Source of the DNA: Spirochaetaceae bacterium
GTDB taxonomy: Bacteria; Spirochaetota; Spirochaetia; SZUA-6; Bin103
Direction: 5' to 3'
NCBI GenBank assembly: GCA_028818385.1
Contig: JAPPNY010000001.1
Coordinates: 1-32,611 of the forward strand
Length of the DNA stretch: 32,611 nucleotides
Part shown: piece by piece, positions 1 to 8,011 of the stretch
Layout: every line of letters begins with the position of its first letter
Position numbering within the stretch: position 1 is the stretch's first letter
Notes under the pieces: generated by a model
What the model saw: the letters and a program-made list of their open reading frames with translations, nothing else
Database searches by the model: none
Told to the model about the DNA's origin: nothing
Translations under genes and position numbers: made by a program

Positions 1-46
1 TTCCCGCTTACCAGATCGCGGGATTCCCATCTACCAGATCGCGGGC
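1..46. repeat. Two tandem 23-bp units at the window edge
   Basis: Positions 1-23 and 24-46 are two adjacent 23-bp units sharing TTCCC and TACCAGATCGCGGG, differing only at three inner bases (GCT versus ATC) and the last base. The array may continue left of the window. It lies inside or next to the putative intron RNA. Confidence 0.75.
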
Positions 47-299
47 GCTGACAGCTCCCGGATTGTTTCTTTGTCGAGGCTGCAGACTTCACTTCATGTT
101 GCGGCCCGCGTGCTTGCTCCCCGCTGAGCGGCTCGTGCCGTTCAACAGGCTTTCGACGCCCCGCTCGGGCGTGAGGGTCTCCCCCCGACACCTGGGGCCT
201 GCTACCCGGCGCTCCGGCGCCTACCGGGACGGGACTCTCACCCGCTGGAGTTGCGCAGCAGAACTCCAGGCTCAGTTGCCCTTCGTCTTCACGGCGCAC
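1..299 (-). mobile_element. Group II intron, 5' end (partial, runs off window)
   Basis: Read on the minus strand from 299 leftwards, the sequence opens with GTGCGCC, the usual 5' boundary of bacterial group II introns. It continues with several short stem-forming segments, a GGTGAGAGTCCCGTCCCGG block and a GTCGAAAGCCTGTTGAAC block, which resemble domain I of bacterial group II ribozymes. The reading frame at 63-332 is therefore probably ribozyme RNA and not a gene. The reverse-transcriptase/maturase ORF and domains V and VI would lie left of the window. The 5' exon begins at 300 and is AT-richer (about 300-330). The call rests on remembered motif resemblance, without a covariance search. Confidence 0.6.
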
Positions 300-330
300 C
301 ATGGAGTTAATGTAATACTGGTTTTGATAT

Positions 331-662
331 AGACCCTTTGGTCGAGTCGGCGACCGGCAACGGATCCGCGCTCAGTGGGCGCTGAAAGAGGTGCTGGGCG
401 GCCGAACGGGCATCCGGGCTTCCGGGAGGCCGGAAGGGACACGTACGTGCGGTGGCGTGCCACCTCGCAGGCGCGATACCCCGTCAAGACCCTGCGGCAA
501 GAATCCTCGATCTTTTTTCGCGGTGCGCCCGCCGGCGGGCCGATTCCGGCAGCATCGGGGACCGGTCGACCTCGCCGCCGCCTCGTGGGCCCTCTCATCC
601 ACACGAAACTCGCGTCTGAGAGCGCGAACGACGCGCTCGAAATCGAGAGACAGGGACCTGAC
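331..662. other. Unassigned stretch
   Basis: This stretch lies between the intron 5' exon and the HicB-like gene. Open frames exist on both strands, but none resembles a known family and their composition is that of random GC-rich frames. I looked for a HicA partner next to the HicB gene here and found none. No convincing promoter or terminator was seen. Confidence 0.5.
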
Positions 663-866
663 TCAAGCCACGACTTCTATCAGCTCCGCTCTCTCGCTGA
701 ACTCCGCGTCGTCGTCCGCAGGCTCCAGGTACAGTTCGATGGCTTCGCGAACATTCGCTACGGCTTCTTCTCTGGTGTCGCCTTCGCTGATACAGCCGGG
801 AAGGGAGGGAACCACTGCCGTGAAGCCGCCGTCGTCACTCGGATCGAGAACAACTGTCAGGTTCAC
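663..866 (-). CDS. HicB-like antitoxin, short form (orphan)
   Basis: The 67-residue product has the HicB partial RNase-H-like fold signature: an N-terminal strand NLTVVLDPSDDGGFTAVVP, then LPGCISEGDTREEAVANVRE and a helix IELYLE. In the family this protein neutralises the HicA mRNA interferase and may autorepress. I chose the GTG at 866 because AAGGA sits seven bases upstream and the HicB fold begins immediately. The frame is open further upstream, but that part has no family resemblance. No HicA gene is adjacent on either side, and there is no C-terminal DNA-binding domain. It could be a toxin-less remnant or a stand-alone HicB-fold protein of the kind common in environmental bacteria. Confidence 0.75.
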   Translation of the reverse strand: MNLTVVLDPSDDGGFTAVVPSLPGCISEGDTREEAVANVREAIELYLEPADDDAEFSERAELIEVVA

Positions 867-1026
867 TGCGAGATCCTTGCAGATCACGGTGCGAGTGTCA
901 CCTGCCTCAACAGCGTGAATGGCACCCAATTTGCGCCCTCCATTCACGCCTTTCTTCCACATCGGAGTGAATCGACGGTCGTGCGGACACCTGGAGAGAG
1001 ATGCCGAACCGCACGCCCGCTTCAGT

Positions 1027-2001
1027 TCAGTCGATGCGGAACAGCCGGCAGGCGTTGCCGGCGTAGATGCGCTGCAGGTCATCGGCGGGAAGTCCGATCT
1101 CCTCCAGGGCGTCGATCAGGAGCTGGATCCCCACCCACGGGTGGTCGCTCGCGAACACCAGGCGGTCGGCGCCGGCCAGCTCGTAGGCGACGCGCACGGC
1201 CGGCGGCCACGGCGAGGCGGTGTCGAGGTGGACCCGGCGGTACAGGTCGGTGGGCATCTGCGAGATGCGGTCGATGCCGCGCTTCATCACCTCGGTCTGG
1301 TTGCGGATGCGGCCCCACAGGTAGGGGAGCACGCCGCCGCAGTGCGGCTGCACCACCTCCAGCCGGGGGTGGCGCTCCAGGACCCCGCCGAGCACCAGCC
1401 GCAGCGCCGCCAGGCTGTGGTCGACCATCAGGCCCACCATCGTGGTCATCGAGTGGTCGCTCGTCTCCGCGGCCCACGGCGGCACGCACGGATGCAGGAC
1501 CACCGGCACGCCGAGCCGTGCGATGCGGGCGTAGACCGGCTCCAGGGCGTCGCCGTCCACGGGCCCGGTGCCGACGTGCGAGTAGAGCATGACCCCGCGC
1601 AGGTCCAGCTCGCCGGTCGCGCGGTCCAGCTCCGCGATGGCCGCGTCCGGGCTCTGCCACGGCAGGCAGGCCAGCCCGACCAGGCGCTGCCGGTGGCGGG
1701 CGCACGCTTCGGCCAGCTCGTCGTTGCAGACGCGCGCGGCTTCCACGGCCAGCTCCGCCTCCAGCAGCTCGGGGCCGGGCATGTTCACGCTCACCACGCT
1801 GACGTCGATGCCGGCGGCGTCCATGTCGCGCAGCTTGCGCGCCACGCTGTAGTCCTCCAGGTCGAGCCGGAACGACTGCAGGTCGCCGTACGCGACGGTG
1901 TAGTTCCCGGCCCCGCCCATGGTCGTGGGCGATCCGGGGTTGCGCGTCAGCGCCTCGGCATAGCCGGCGGGAAACAGGTGGCTCTGGCAGTCGACCTTCA
2001 T
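1027..2001 (-). CDS. Amidohydrolase family 2 protein (ACMSD-like)
   Basis: The 324-residue protein has the architecture of PF04909 metal-dependent hydrolases and decarboxylases such as aminocarboxymuconate-semialdehyde decarboxylase. It has an N-terminal metal motif VDCQSHLFP, a mid-barrel His in VVLHPCVPP, a second His in VVQPHCGG and the barrel-end Asp in FASDHPW. The first His of the usual HxH is Gln here, which I believe occurs in part of this family. The product is cytoplasmic, with no signal peptide. The ATG at 2001 is preferred over the longer frame because the family fold starts directly with MKVDCQSH; the Shine-Dalgarno sequence is weak. It is the last visible gene of the minus-strand transporter operon, 61 bases after the GH-like gene. 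The substrate is unknown; hydrolysis or decarboxylation of a ring or lactone intermediate is plausible. Confidence 0.85.
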   Translation of the reverse strand: MKVDCQSHLFPAGYAEALTRNPGSPTTMGGAGNYTVAYGDLQSFRLDLEDYSVARKLRDMDAAGIDVSVVSVNMPGPELLEAELAVEAARVCNDELAEACARHRQRLVGLACLPWQSPDAAIAELDRATGELDLRGVMLYSHVGTGPVDGDALEPVYARIARLGVPVVLHPCVPPWAAETSDHSMTTMVGLMVDHSLAALRLVLGGVLERHPRLEVVQPHCGGVLPYLWGRIRNQTEVMKRGIDRISQMPTDLYRRVHLDTASPWPPAVRVAYELAGADRLVFASDHPWVGIQLLIDALEEIGLPADDLQRIYAGNACRLFRID

Positions 2002-2062
2002 GGCGGGCGCAGCCTGCGGTCCGGGCGGGCGCGCGTCAACGTGGCACGCCGTCGGGCTGTGC

Positions 2063-3625
2063 CTACGCGAAGCGGAACGAGTAGAGGCTGGTGTGGCGGC
2101 TGAAGAAGCGCAGCTTCGCGCCGCCCGCAAGCACCTCCGCCGGCAGCTCCGTCCGTCCCGACCAGGAGAGCACGTGGGCGGTCTCATCGCCCCTGAACGT
2201 GTCGCACTCGTCCCGGCCGAAGCCGGGCACCACGTCGTCCTCGGCATCCGTCAGCTCCGCCTCCAGGTACCCGTTCGGGGCGCTCACGGCGTTGACCACC
2301 ACCCGGGTTCCCTGGCTCACGAACGGCCGCGTCACCATGACACCGTCGCGAACGGTCGAGTCGATCGAGACGAACCCCTCCGGGCGCAAGGTCGCCAGGC
2401 CGAGCGCGGTCTCGCCGCCCGCGAACCCGGCCTTGGCCTCGGGCACGTCCAGCCCCTCGATCTCGCCGTGCGTCCACCAGTCGTGGTGCACGTTGGCGCC
2501 GCCGTAGTAGATGCGGATCTCGTCGTCCAGGAACAGGGGCGTGTTGCAGATCTCGACCATGTAGCAGTCCCAGTTGCCCTCCGGGCTCCGCTCCAGGAAC
2601 GGCGAGCCGCGGCTCACGTGGTTCCAGCGGTAGCCGTCGCGGCTGTAGACCAGGCGCACGTCCTTGGTGTTGTGCGTGCGCTGGAACACGTCCAGGAAGC
2701 CGACCCACAGCTCGCCCATGCGGAACCGGGTGAGGCCGTAGAACTCGTCGTCCAGGTTGTCGTCGAGGTCGTCCGGAACGATGGTCTGGTCCAGCGCGGG
2801 CCAACTGAGGATGTCCCTGCTGTTGGTGCTGAAGACCCGGCGCTTGGTCATCCCGAAGCCGTCGTCGGGATAGTAGGGGTCGCCCCACCCGCCGCCGGCC
2901 GGCAGCTTGGGGTTGCCCTCGCGGGTGCACATGGCGGTGGAGCGGGTGTCCAGGTAGTACTGGCCGGTCACCGTGTCCGGGTACAGGATGATCACGTCCC
3001 CCAGTGCGCGATCGCCGATGTGGCCGAAGCTGACCGGCCGGTCGTAGGCCTGCCACGAGCGCCCGTCCGGCGAGTACACGGCGCGGATGCTGGAGTCGTC
3101 GATGTTGGTCATCTCGTGCCAGAAGATGCTCTTGTAGCGCTGCGCCGGATCGGATTCGAGCGGGTCGTCGATGATCGTGAAGGCATGCACCTTGCCGAAC
3201 GTCTCGTCGCCAAGGCAGATGTTGGTCCTGCGGCCGTCCACCGTCCGGTAGTCGAGCTCCGGCTTGGTCCAGCTCAAGCCGTCCTCCGACTCCGCGTACA
3301 GCATGCGGTGGCGGCTGGAGTCGTGAACGCGCGAATCGATCGGACCGAGCGTTTCCCGCCGCGCCTTCAACGCACGCTGGTAGTCGAGCCCGGTGTCCTC
3401 GTACCAGCACTTGTAGCGCCCTTCGCGAGCATCGTGGCGGACGTTCCAGCAGTTGGTGCGGAAGTGCGGGGTGATCTCCCACGGCTTGTCCTTGCGGATC
3501 AGCGGGTTGCCGGGGTGCCGCCGGGGCCGGTGCATGGTCCGGGTCACGAAGTTGACCATCTCGATCATGTGGTTGTCGAAGAAGTACTGCGGCTGTCGGC
3601 CGATGTTGATCGGTGTGCGAGTCAT
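2063..3625 (-). CDS. GH32/43-like five-bladed beta-propeller protein (paralogue 1)
   Basis: The 520-residue protein belongs to a family of uncharacterised glycoside-hydrolase-like propellers (GH32/GH43 superfamily appearance). It starts QYFFDNHMIEMV, then HPGNPLIRKDKPWE, a WYED blade motif, repeated SxDGxxW segments (ESEDGLSW, SPDGRSW, SRDGYRW), IYYGGANVHHDWW, and a C-terminal beta domain ending LRFFSRHTSLYSFRF. The genes at 9528 and 11112 are paralogues sharing these landmarks in order, but clearly diverged from this one. No signal peptide is seen, so it acts in the cytoplasm. An AAAGGAG Shine-Dalgarno sequence overlaps the end of the permease gene, 12 bases away, so it is co-transcribed with the transporter. 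Expected role: glycosidase or related activity on an imported oligosaccharide. Catalytic acids cannot be assigned by eye. Confidence 0.8.
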   Translation of the reverse strand: MTRTPINIGRQPQYFFDNHMIEMVNFVTRTMHRPRRHPGNPLIRKDKPWEITPHFRTNCWNVRHDAREGRYKCWYEDTGLDYQRALKARRETLGPIDSRVHDSSRHRMLYAESEDGLSWTKPELDYRTVDGRRTNICLGDETFGKVHAFTIIDDPLESDPAQRYKSIFWHEMTNIDDSSIRAVYSPDGRSWQAYDRPVSFGHIGDRALGDVIILYPDTVTGQYYLDTRSTAMCTREGNPKLPAGGGWGDPYYPDDGFGMTKRRVFSTNSRDILSWPALDQTIVPDDLDDNLDDEFYGLTRFRMGELWVGFLDVFQRTHNTKDVRLVYSRDGYRWNHVSRGSPFLERSPEGNWDCYMVEICNTPLFLDDEIRIYYGGANVHHDWWTHGEIEGLDVPEAKAGFAGGETALGLATLRPEGFVSIDSTVRDGVMVTRPFVSQGTRVVVNAVSAPNGYLEAELTDAEDDVVPGFGRDECDTFRGDETAHVLSWSGRTELPAEVLAGGAKLRFFSRHTSLYSFRFA

Positions 3626-3637
3626 TCGGGGGCTCCT

Positions 3638-4762
3638 TTACTTGTAGGGATCGGCCGCGTCACGCAGGCCGTCGCCGAGGGCGTTGAACGCCAGCACGCT
3701 GACGATTACGAATGCTGCAGGAATCAGCAGCCAGGGAAACAACGCTACCGCGGACACGTTCTGGGCGTCCTGCAGCAGCGTACCCCAGCTCACGGCGGGC
3801 GGCCGCAAACCGAGCCCGAGGAAGCTCAGCGCCGTCTCGCCCAGGATCATGAAGGGGATCGAGAGGGTCAGATGCACGATCAGGTAGCTCATGAACGCGG
3901 GCAACAGGTGCCGGGCAATAATCCCCGCGTCGCCGGTTCCCGCGATCCGTGCCGCCATGACGAAGTCCTCCTCACGCAGCTCCAGGAGCTTGCCCCGCAC
4001 GACGCGGGCCAGGCCGCACCAGCCGCGGATCGCAAGGATGATGGTGATGAAGAAATAGACCTGCACGACGCTCCACTCGCGCGGCAGCGACGCGGCCAGC
4101 GCCATCCACAGCGGTATGGTCGGTATGGAGAGCAGGAACTCGATGATCCGCTGGATGATCATGTCCGGCGCGCGGCCGAAGTATCCGGAAATCCCGCCCA
4201 GGATCGTGCCCAGGACGAAGCTCAGGATCACCCCGACCAGCCCCACGGACAGAGACACGCGCGCGGCGTGAATGTTGCGCGAGAACAGGTCGCGGCCGAG
4301 CGCGTCGGTCCCGAACAGGAACAGGACGCCCGGCTCGTCGACGCCGAACAGGTGCAGGTCGGTGTCGAACAGGCCCCAGAACTTGTACCGGTCGCCGCGA
4401 GCGAGCAACCGCAGCGGATAGCGCTGCGAGGTATCGGCGACGATCTCGCGCCGGAAGGTCTCCCGATTCAGCACGGACGTGAGCCCGTACACGAACGGCC
4501 GCAGGTGAAAGCGGCCGTCCGCATCGATGAATCGCGGTCCCTGGGGTGCCGTGTTGATGAAGTCGCGGAAGCGGTGGTGGGCGTCGTACGGCGCGAGGAA
4601 TCCGGCGAAGATCGCCGTCAGATAGAACAGCGCCAGCACCGCGCCTCCCCCCAGCGCCAGCCTGTGCCTGCGGAACTTGCGCCCCATGAGCCGCCACTGC
4701 GAGGCGAGGTGATACGCCTCGGTGCGCTCACTCTTCGAGTGAGGTTCGCTTCGCTCACTCAT
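3638..4762 (-). CDS. Peptide/oligosaccharide-type ABC transporter permease (DppC/OppC family)
   Basis: The 374-residue inner-membrane permease has an N-terminal membrane segment near residues 36-55 and a long periplasmic insertion (about 60-150). Then comes the family-typical LFGTDALGRDLFSR and the BPD_transp_1 domain with about five further helices and a cytoplasmic coupling region (RVVRGKLLELREEDFVMAARIAG). It ends NALGDGLRDAADPYK, typical of DppC-like subunits. It pairs with the permease upstream, separated by seven bases, and with the solute-binding protein. No ATP-binding subunits lie in the window. The ATG at 4762 lacks a good Shine-Dalgarno sequence and is followed at once by short inverted repeats; an internal Met at residue 26 is a possible alternative start. 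Confidence 0.92.
   Translation of the reverse strand: MSERSEPHSKSERTEAYHLASQWRLMGRKFRRHRLALGGGAVLALFYLTAIFAGFLAPYDAHHRFRDFINTAPQGPRFIDADGRFHLRPFVYGLTSVLNRETFRREIVADTSQRYPLRLLARGDRYKFWGLFDTDLHLFGVDEPGVLFLFGTDALGRDLFSRNIHAARVSLSVGLVGVILSFVLGTILGGISGYFGRAPDMIIQRIIEFLLSIPTIPLWMALAASLPREWSVVQVYFFITIILAIRGWCGLARVVRGKLLELREEDFVMAARIAGTGDAGIIARHLLPAFMSYLIVHLTLSIPFMILGETALSFLGLGLRPPAVSWGTLLQDAQNVSAVALFPWLLIPAAFVIVSVLAFNALGDGLRDAADPYK
4727..4762 (-). promoter_or_regulatory. Alternating 7-bp inverted repeats over the permease start
   Basis: The heptamer CTCACTC/GAGTGAG occurs three times in alternating orientation at 4727-4733, 4737-4743 and 4754-4760, beginning right after the start codon of the second permease gene. 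In the mRNA the middle copy can pair with either neighbour, giving two mutually exclusive small hairpins (3-nt or 10-nt loop). This could tune translation of the permease or simply be a local duplication; the function is inferred. Confidence 0.45.
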
Positions 4763-4769
4763 GGCGCGC

Positions 4770-5756
4770 TCAGCCGGCCATCCTGATCCGCGGATCGACC
4801 GCGACCAGCAGGATGTCCGAGAGGAAGGTGCCGAGGAGCGTGAGCAGCGCCGTGACCATCACCAGCGAGCCGGCCAGGAACATGTCTTGCGCTACCAGTG
4901 CGGCCAGCAGCAGCGGGCCGATGGTCGGCAGGCTGAGGACGATCGCCGTGATCACCTGGCCGGAGAAGATCTCCGGCAGGACCCAGCCGACCGTGCTGAT
5001 GACCGGATTGAGGGCGACCCGCACCGGGTACCGGAACAGCAGCCGCGACTCGGTCAGGCCCTTGGCGCGCGCGGTGATGACGTACTGCCGGGACAGCTCG
5101 TCCAGGAGCGAGCTGCGCAGGACGCGAATGAGCTGTGCCGTGCCGGCCGTGCCGATGACGACGATCGGCACCGGCAGGTGCCCGAGCATGTCGAGCAGCT
5201 TCGCGGCCGACCACGGCTGGTCGATGTACTCGATCGAGAACAGGCCGCCGATGCTGAAGCCGAGATAGCGGTTGGCCAGGAACATCAGGATCAGCGCCAG
5301 CAGGAAGTTCGGAGTGGCCAGGCCGACGAAGCCGAGCGTCGTCACGGCATAGTCGGTCAGCGAGTACTGGTGGGTGGCCGAGTACACGCCGATCGGAATC
5401 GCCACCGCGTAGGTGAACAGCAGCGTGACGACCGCGATGATGACGGCATAGGGAAGCCGGTCCGCCAGCAGCCTGGACACCGGCTGCCGCCACTGCAGCG
5501 ACATCCCCAGGTCGCCGCTCGCGATGCGGCCCAGCCAGCGCAGGTACTGCCGGTACATCGGCAGGTCCAGGCCGTAGATCCGCCGCAACTGCTCCGTCTG
5601 TTCCTGGTCGTAGAACACGCCCTGTGCTTCCAGCCGGGTCACGTAGTGGGTGAGGAAGTCTCCGGGCGGGAGCTGAATGATGACGAACACCGCGACGGTG
5701 AGCATCGCCAGCAGCAGGAGCATGAACAGGAAACGCCGAGCGATGTACGAGCCCAT
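4770..5756 (-). CDS. Peptide/oligosaccharide-type ABC transporter permease (DppB/OppB family)
   Basis: The 328-residue inner-membrane protein begins MGSYIARRFLFMLLLLAML, the usual cytoplasmic start and first helix of DppB-like permeases. A periplasmic loop with YGLDLPMYRQYLRWL and GDLGMSL follows, both family hallmarks, then the multi-helix BPD_transp_1 domain with the coupling motif (YVITARAKGLTESRLLFRYPVR), and the end LVAVDPRIRMAG. The length is normal. GGAGG four bases before the ATG supports the start. It sits between the solute-binding protein (77 bases upstream, with a strong hairpin between) and the DppC-like gene (7 bases downstream), so it forms the heterodimeric channel of an importer. 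Confidence 0.94.
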   Translation of the reverse strand: MGSYIARRFLFMLLLLAMLTVAVFVIIQLPPGDFLTHYVTRLEAQGVFYDQEQTEQLRRIYGLDLPMYRQYLRWLGRIASGDLGMSLQWRQPVSRLLADRLPYAVIIAVVTLLFTYAVAIPIGVYSATHQYSLTDYAVTTLGFVGLATPNFLLALILMFLANRYLGFSIGGLFSIEYIDQPWSAAKLLDMLGHLPVPIVVIGTAGTAQLIRVLRSSLLDELSRQYVITARAKGLTESRLLFRYPVRVALNPVISTVGWVLPEIFSGQVITAIVLSLPTIGPLLLAALVAQDMFLAGSLVMVTALLTLLGTFLSDILLVAVDPRIRMAG

Positions 5757-5777
5757 CGAGCCTCCGGTTGCAGACGA

Positions 5778-5806
5778 CGGAGCCCCGCCGCTCGGGCGGG
5801 GCTCCG
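5778..5806 (-). promoter_or_regulatory. Intercistronic GC-rich hairpin between binding protein and permease
   Basis: Positions 5778-5789 pair perfectly with 5795-5806 (12 bp, arm GGAGCCCCGCC plus a closing C-G pair) around a 5-base loop. It lies between the stop of the solute-binding-protein gene and the permease start. Such hairpins commonly stabilise the upstream transcript or attenuate transcription, so that binding protein is made in excess over permease. There is no U-run, so complete termination is unlikely. Confidence 0.7.
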
Positions 5807-5833
5807 CACGCGCTCTTTATCGAGCGCTGCGCG

Positions 5834-7834
5834 TCAGTTGCTCCAGTACCACTCCTGCGGCCGCTGCTGGTTGCCGAAGCCGTAGGCCAGCACCCCGGAG
5901 TTGCTCCAGAACCGGTCGGCGATGTTGACCAGGTCATTGCTGATCAGCACCGGGCTGGCGACCATGCCGACCGTGCCGATGGACAGCAGGTCGCTGGCGT
6001 TGCGGTCGAATACCTTGGTCAGCTCGCGGTCGAGCGTCGCCTGATCCATGGTCGACGACGAGTTGATGATGTCGTTGTACTCCTTCACCCAGTCCGGCGG
6101 CTCCTCGCCCTTCTCACCATCGGAAACCAGCCAGTCGTGCCACAGGGGCGCCCACCACTGGGGCCGCCGCCACAGCGCCCGGTAGAGGATCTGCATCACC
6201 GGCAGACCGTGGTTGTCCGGGCGGATCGCGATCTGGCTGTCGTTGGCGTAGATGGTCTCGTAGAAGGCGTTCTTGGTGGTCATGTTGAGATCGGCGCGCA
6301 CCCCGATCTCCTTCCAGTGCGCGACCACCAGCTCGACGATCGGCGCGCTCTGCATCTCGCCCGGGGTGACCACCTCGACGGCCAGCACCTCGCCGTCCGG
6401 CCGCAGCCGCCACTGGCGGTCGCCGTCCCATCCCAGGCCCATCTCGTCCAGGAGCCGGTTCGCCTCATCGAGGTCGCGGGTCGCGTACGCGGTGGCCCAC
6501 TCTTCCTTGTAATAGGACACCGGCGGCGCCACCGTGTTCTGGCGCGGCACGGCTTCGCCGAAGTAGATGGTGTCGTTGATGTCGTCGCGGTCTATGGCCA
6601 GCGACAGGGCCCTGCGGAAGCGGACGTCCGACAGGATCTCGGCCAGCACCGGATCGGCGCGATAGGTCAGGTTGGTCCAGATGGTCGCTTCGGCCGCGTT
6701 GGCGCCCGCGGCCAGGCGGACCTGGTACGCGCCCTTCCCCTGCTCCTCCAGCAGCAGCGGGTAGTGCTCGAGGGTCAGCTCGCCGTTGTCCCAGTCCACG
6801 TCGCCGGCGATGATCTTGAGCTTCACCGTCTCCGGATCCTGCAGCACCGTCGTGATCACGGAGTCGATGTAGGGGAGCTGATTGCCCGCGGTATCGATGT
6901 GGTGGTAGTAGGGATTGCGCTCCCATACCACGGCGCCGGTCGGCGAGTCCTTGTACCGCCACGGGCCGGTCGACGCGATCTCGAGGTTGAGATCGTGCGG
7001 GAACTGCTGGCTGGGCCGCCACGGGTCCCTGATCAGACCGCTGACCAGCAGGGCCCAACTGTCGAACCCGTGCTCCTTGGCCAGCTCGTTCGCGTCCTCG
7101 TTGTAGTCGATGTGGTACTTCTTGATGGTCTCCCGGTCGATCAGCCCGGCACGCCGGGTTCCATAGAGGGAGAGGTGCACGTTCCAGAACGGCGCGGCGA
7201 AGCGGAACTGGACGGTATGGTCGTCGATCTTGTGCACGGTCATGGGCTCGCCCGCGACGGTGAAGTTGCCCATGAACTTCTCAATGTCGTCGTTCTGGGC
7301 GATGTCCTCCCACCAGAACAGCCAGTCGTCGGCGGTGTTCTCGACGCCATTGGAGAGCTTCAGGCCCTCTCGCAACGTGAGGGTCAGCGCCATTCCGTCG
7401 CTGGCGTACTGGAAGTCCTGCACGACCCAGGGCTGCAGGTCGGTGGTACCGCGGTTCCACTCGATGGCGCCGTGATGGACGATCGCGCCGAGCGGTCCGC
7501 CCTCGGTGTCGCTCTTGATGAGCCGCAACGGCCGGTCGCTGTACGTGCCGATCGAGTGATAAGGCTTCTGCACCAACGGCTCGGCGGGCAGCCGCTGCTC
7601 GACGGGCGGCAGGTCTCCCGCGGCCACCATCGCGCCCAGCATCGGCGACTCGTTGAACGACGTGATGCTGTTTCCCGTGTCGCTCTGATACTGGGACAGC
7701 GTCGCCCATTCCTGCGAATCACCGAGCGTCGGCGCGACATCCATCGTCGGCATCTCCTGGGCGAAACCGCTCGGGGTCATGAGCACGGCAAGTCCCATCA
7801 CCATTCCAAGTGCGCGAAGCGTTCGTGGAAGCAT
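5834..7834 (-). CDS. ABC transporter solute-binding protein, family 5 (SBP_bac_5)
   Basis: The 666-residue protein captures the ligand outside the cytoplasmic membrane for the adjacent permeases. The N-terminus MLPRTLRALGMVMGLAVL followed by MTPSGFAQ is a signal peptide with probable cleavage after GFA; there is no lipobox. Family 5 landmarks include ALTLTLREGLKLSNG, DDWLFWWEDI, STGPWRYKDSPTGAVVWERN and RRALSLAIDRDDIND. It is longer than the typical 500-550 residues, like several large peptide-type binding proteins. The ATG at 7834 is chosen over the upstream frame because AAGGAG lies six bases before it and the signal peptide starts there. It is first in the minus-strand operon. Family 5 proteins bind peptides, nickel or oligosaccharides; the neighbours suggest an oligosaccharide or peptide-like conjugate. 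Confidence 0.93.
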   Translation of the reverse strand: MLPRTLRALGMVMGLAVLMTPSGFAQEMPTMDVAPTLGDSQEWATLSQYQSDTGNSITSFNESPMLGAMVAAGDLPPVEQRLPAEPLVQKPYHSIGTYSDRPLRLIKSDTEGGPLGAIVHHGAIEWNRGTTDLQPWVVQDFQYASDGMALTLTLREGLKLSNGVENTADDWLFWWEDIAQNDDIEKFMGNFTVAGEPMTVHKIDDHTVQFRFAAPFWNVHLSLYGTRRAGLIDRETIKKYHIDYNEDANELAKEHGFDSWALLVSGLIRDPWRPSQQFPHDLNLEIASTGPWRYKDSPTGAVVWERNPYYHHIDTAGNQLPYIDSVITTVLQDPETVKLKIIAGDVDWDNGELTLEHYPLLLEEQGKGAYQVRLAAGANAAEATIWTNLTYRADPVLAEILSDVRFRRALSLAIDRDDINDTIYFGEAVPRQNTVAPPVSYYKEEWATAYATRDLDEANRLLDEMGLGWDGDRQWRLRPDGEVLAVEVVTPGEMQSAPIVELVVAHWKEIGVRADLNMTTKNAFYETIYANDSQIAIRPDNHGLPVMQILYRALWRRPQWWAPLWHDWLVSDGEKGEEPPDWVKEYNDIINSSSTMDQATLDRELTKVFDRNASDLLSIGTVGMVASPVLISNDLVNIADRFWSNSGVLAYGFGNQQRPQEWYWSN

Positions 7835-8011
7835 CAATGTCTCCTTGCGCCACATGGCGTCTTGACCGGCCAGCCTGCTCCCGTCCCGGTACGGTGTCAA
7901 GGCGAAAACCGGCTACAGGGCCTCGTTCGCCCTATCGGTACCGGCGTGCTATGAGTGTGTCGGACATGGCGCGTGAGCGGCATATCCGACACACTCATCG
8001 CGGACGGCCAA
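7835..8011. promoter_or_regulatory. Divergent control region
   Basis: These 177 bases separate the minus-strand transporter operon from the plus-strand M81 operon and must hold the promoters of both. A TTGACA hexamer facing the binding-protein gene is at 7895-7900, but I see no good -10 at the right distance. The outstanding element is the inverted repeat at 7951-7998. No regulator gene is adjacent. Confidence 0.55.
7951..7998. promoter_or_regulatory. Perfect 14-bp inverted repeat (operator-like)
   Basis: ATGAGTGTGTCGGA at 7951-7964 is matched exactly by its reverse complement at 7985-7998, with a 20-base spacer. It is placed 14 bases before the GTG start of the M81 gene and about 120 bases before the binding-protein gene. 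It could be a binding site for a dimeric regulator of both operons, or a leader hairpin of the M81 mRNA. Its presence argues against using the ATG at 7955 as the M81 start. Confidence 0.7.

Noticed and set aside
63..332. 89-residue open frame at the left end
   Set aside because: It reads through the putative intron RNA in the antisense direction and has no Shine-Dalgarno site.
272..604. Possible HicA partner for the orphan HicB
   Set aside because: Neither minus frame shows the HicA pattern (no GSH/GSR strand or conserved basic C-terminal half).
375..1592. 405-residue frame covering the left intergenic region and the amidohydrolase
   Set aside because: It is extremely Arg/Pro/Gly-rich and overlaps the HicB-like and amidohydrolase genes on the other strand.
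2000..4786. 928-residue antisense open frame opposite the propeller and permease genes
   Set aside because: It is a codon-position shadow rich in Val, Ala, Arg and His without any domain; the minus-strand genes have clear families and Shine-Dalgarno sites.
5768..7954. 728-residue antisense frame opposite the solute-binding protein
   Set aside because: It is a shadow frame; the minus strand encodes a full family 5 binding protein with a signal peptide.
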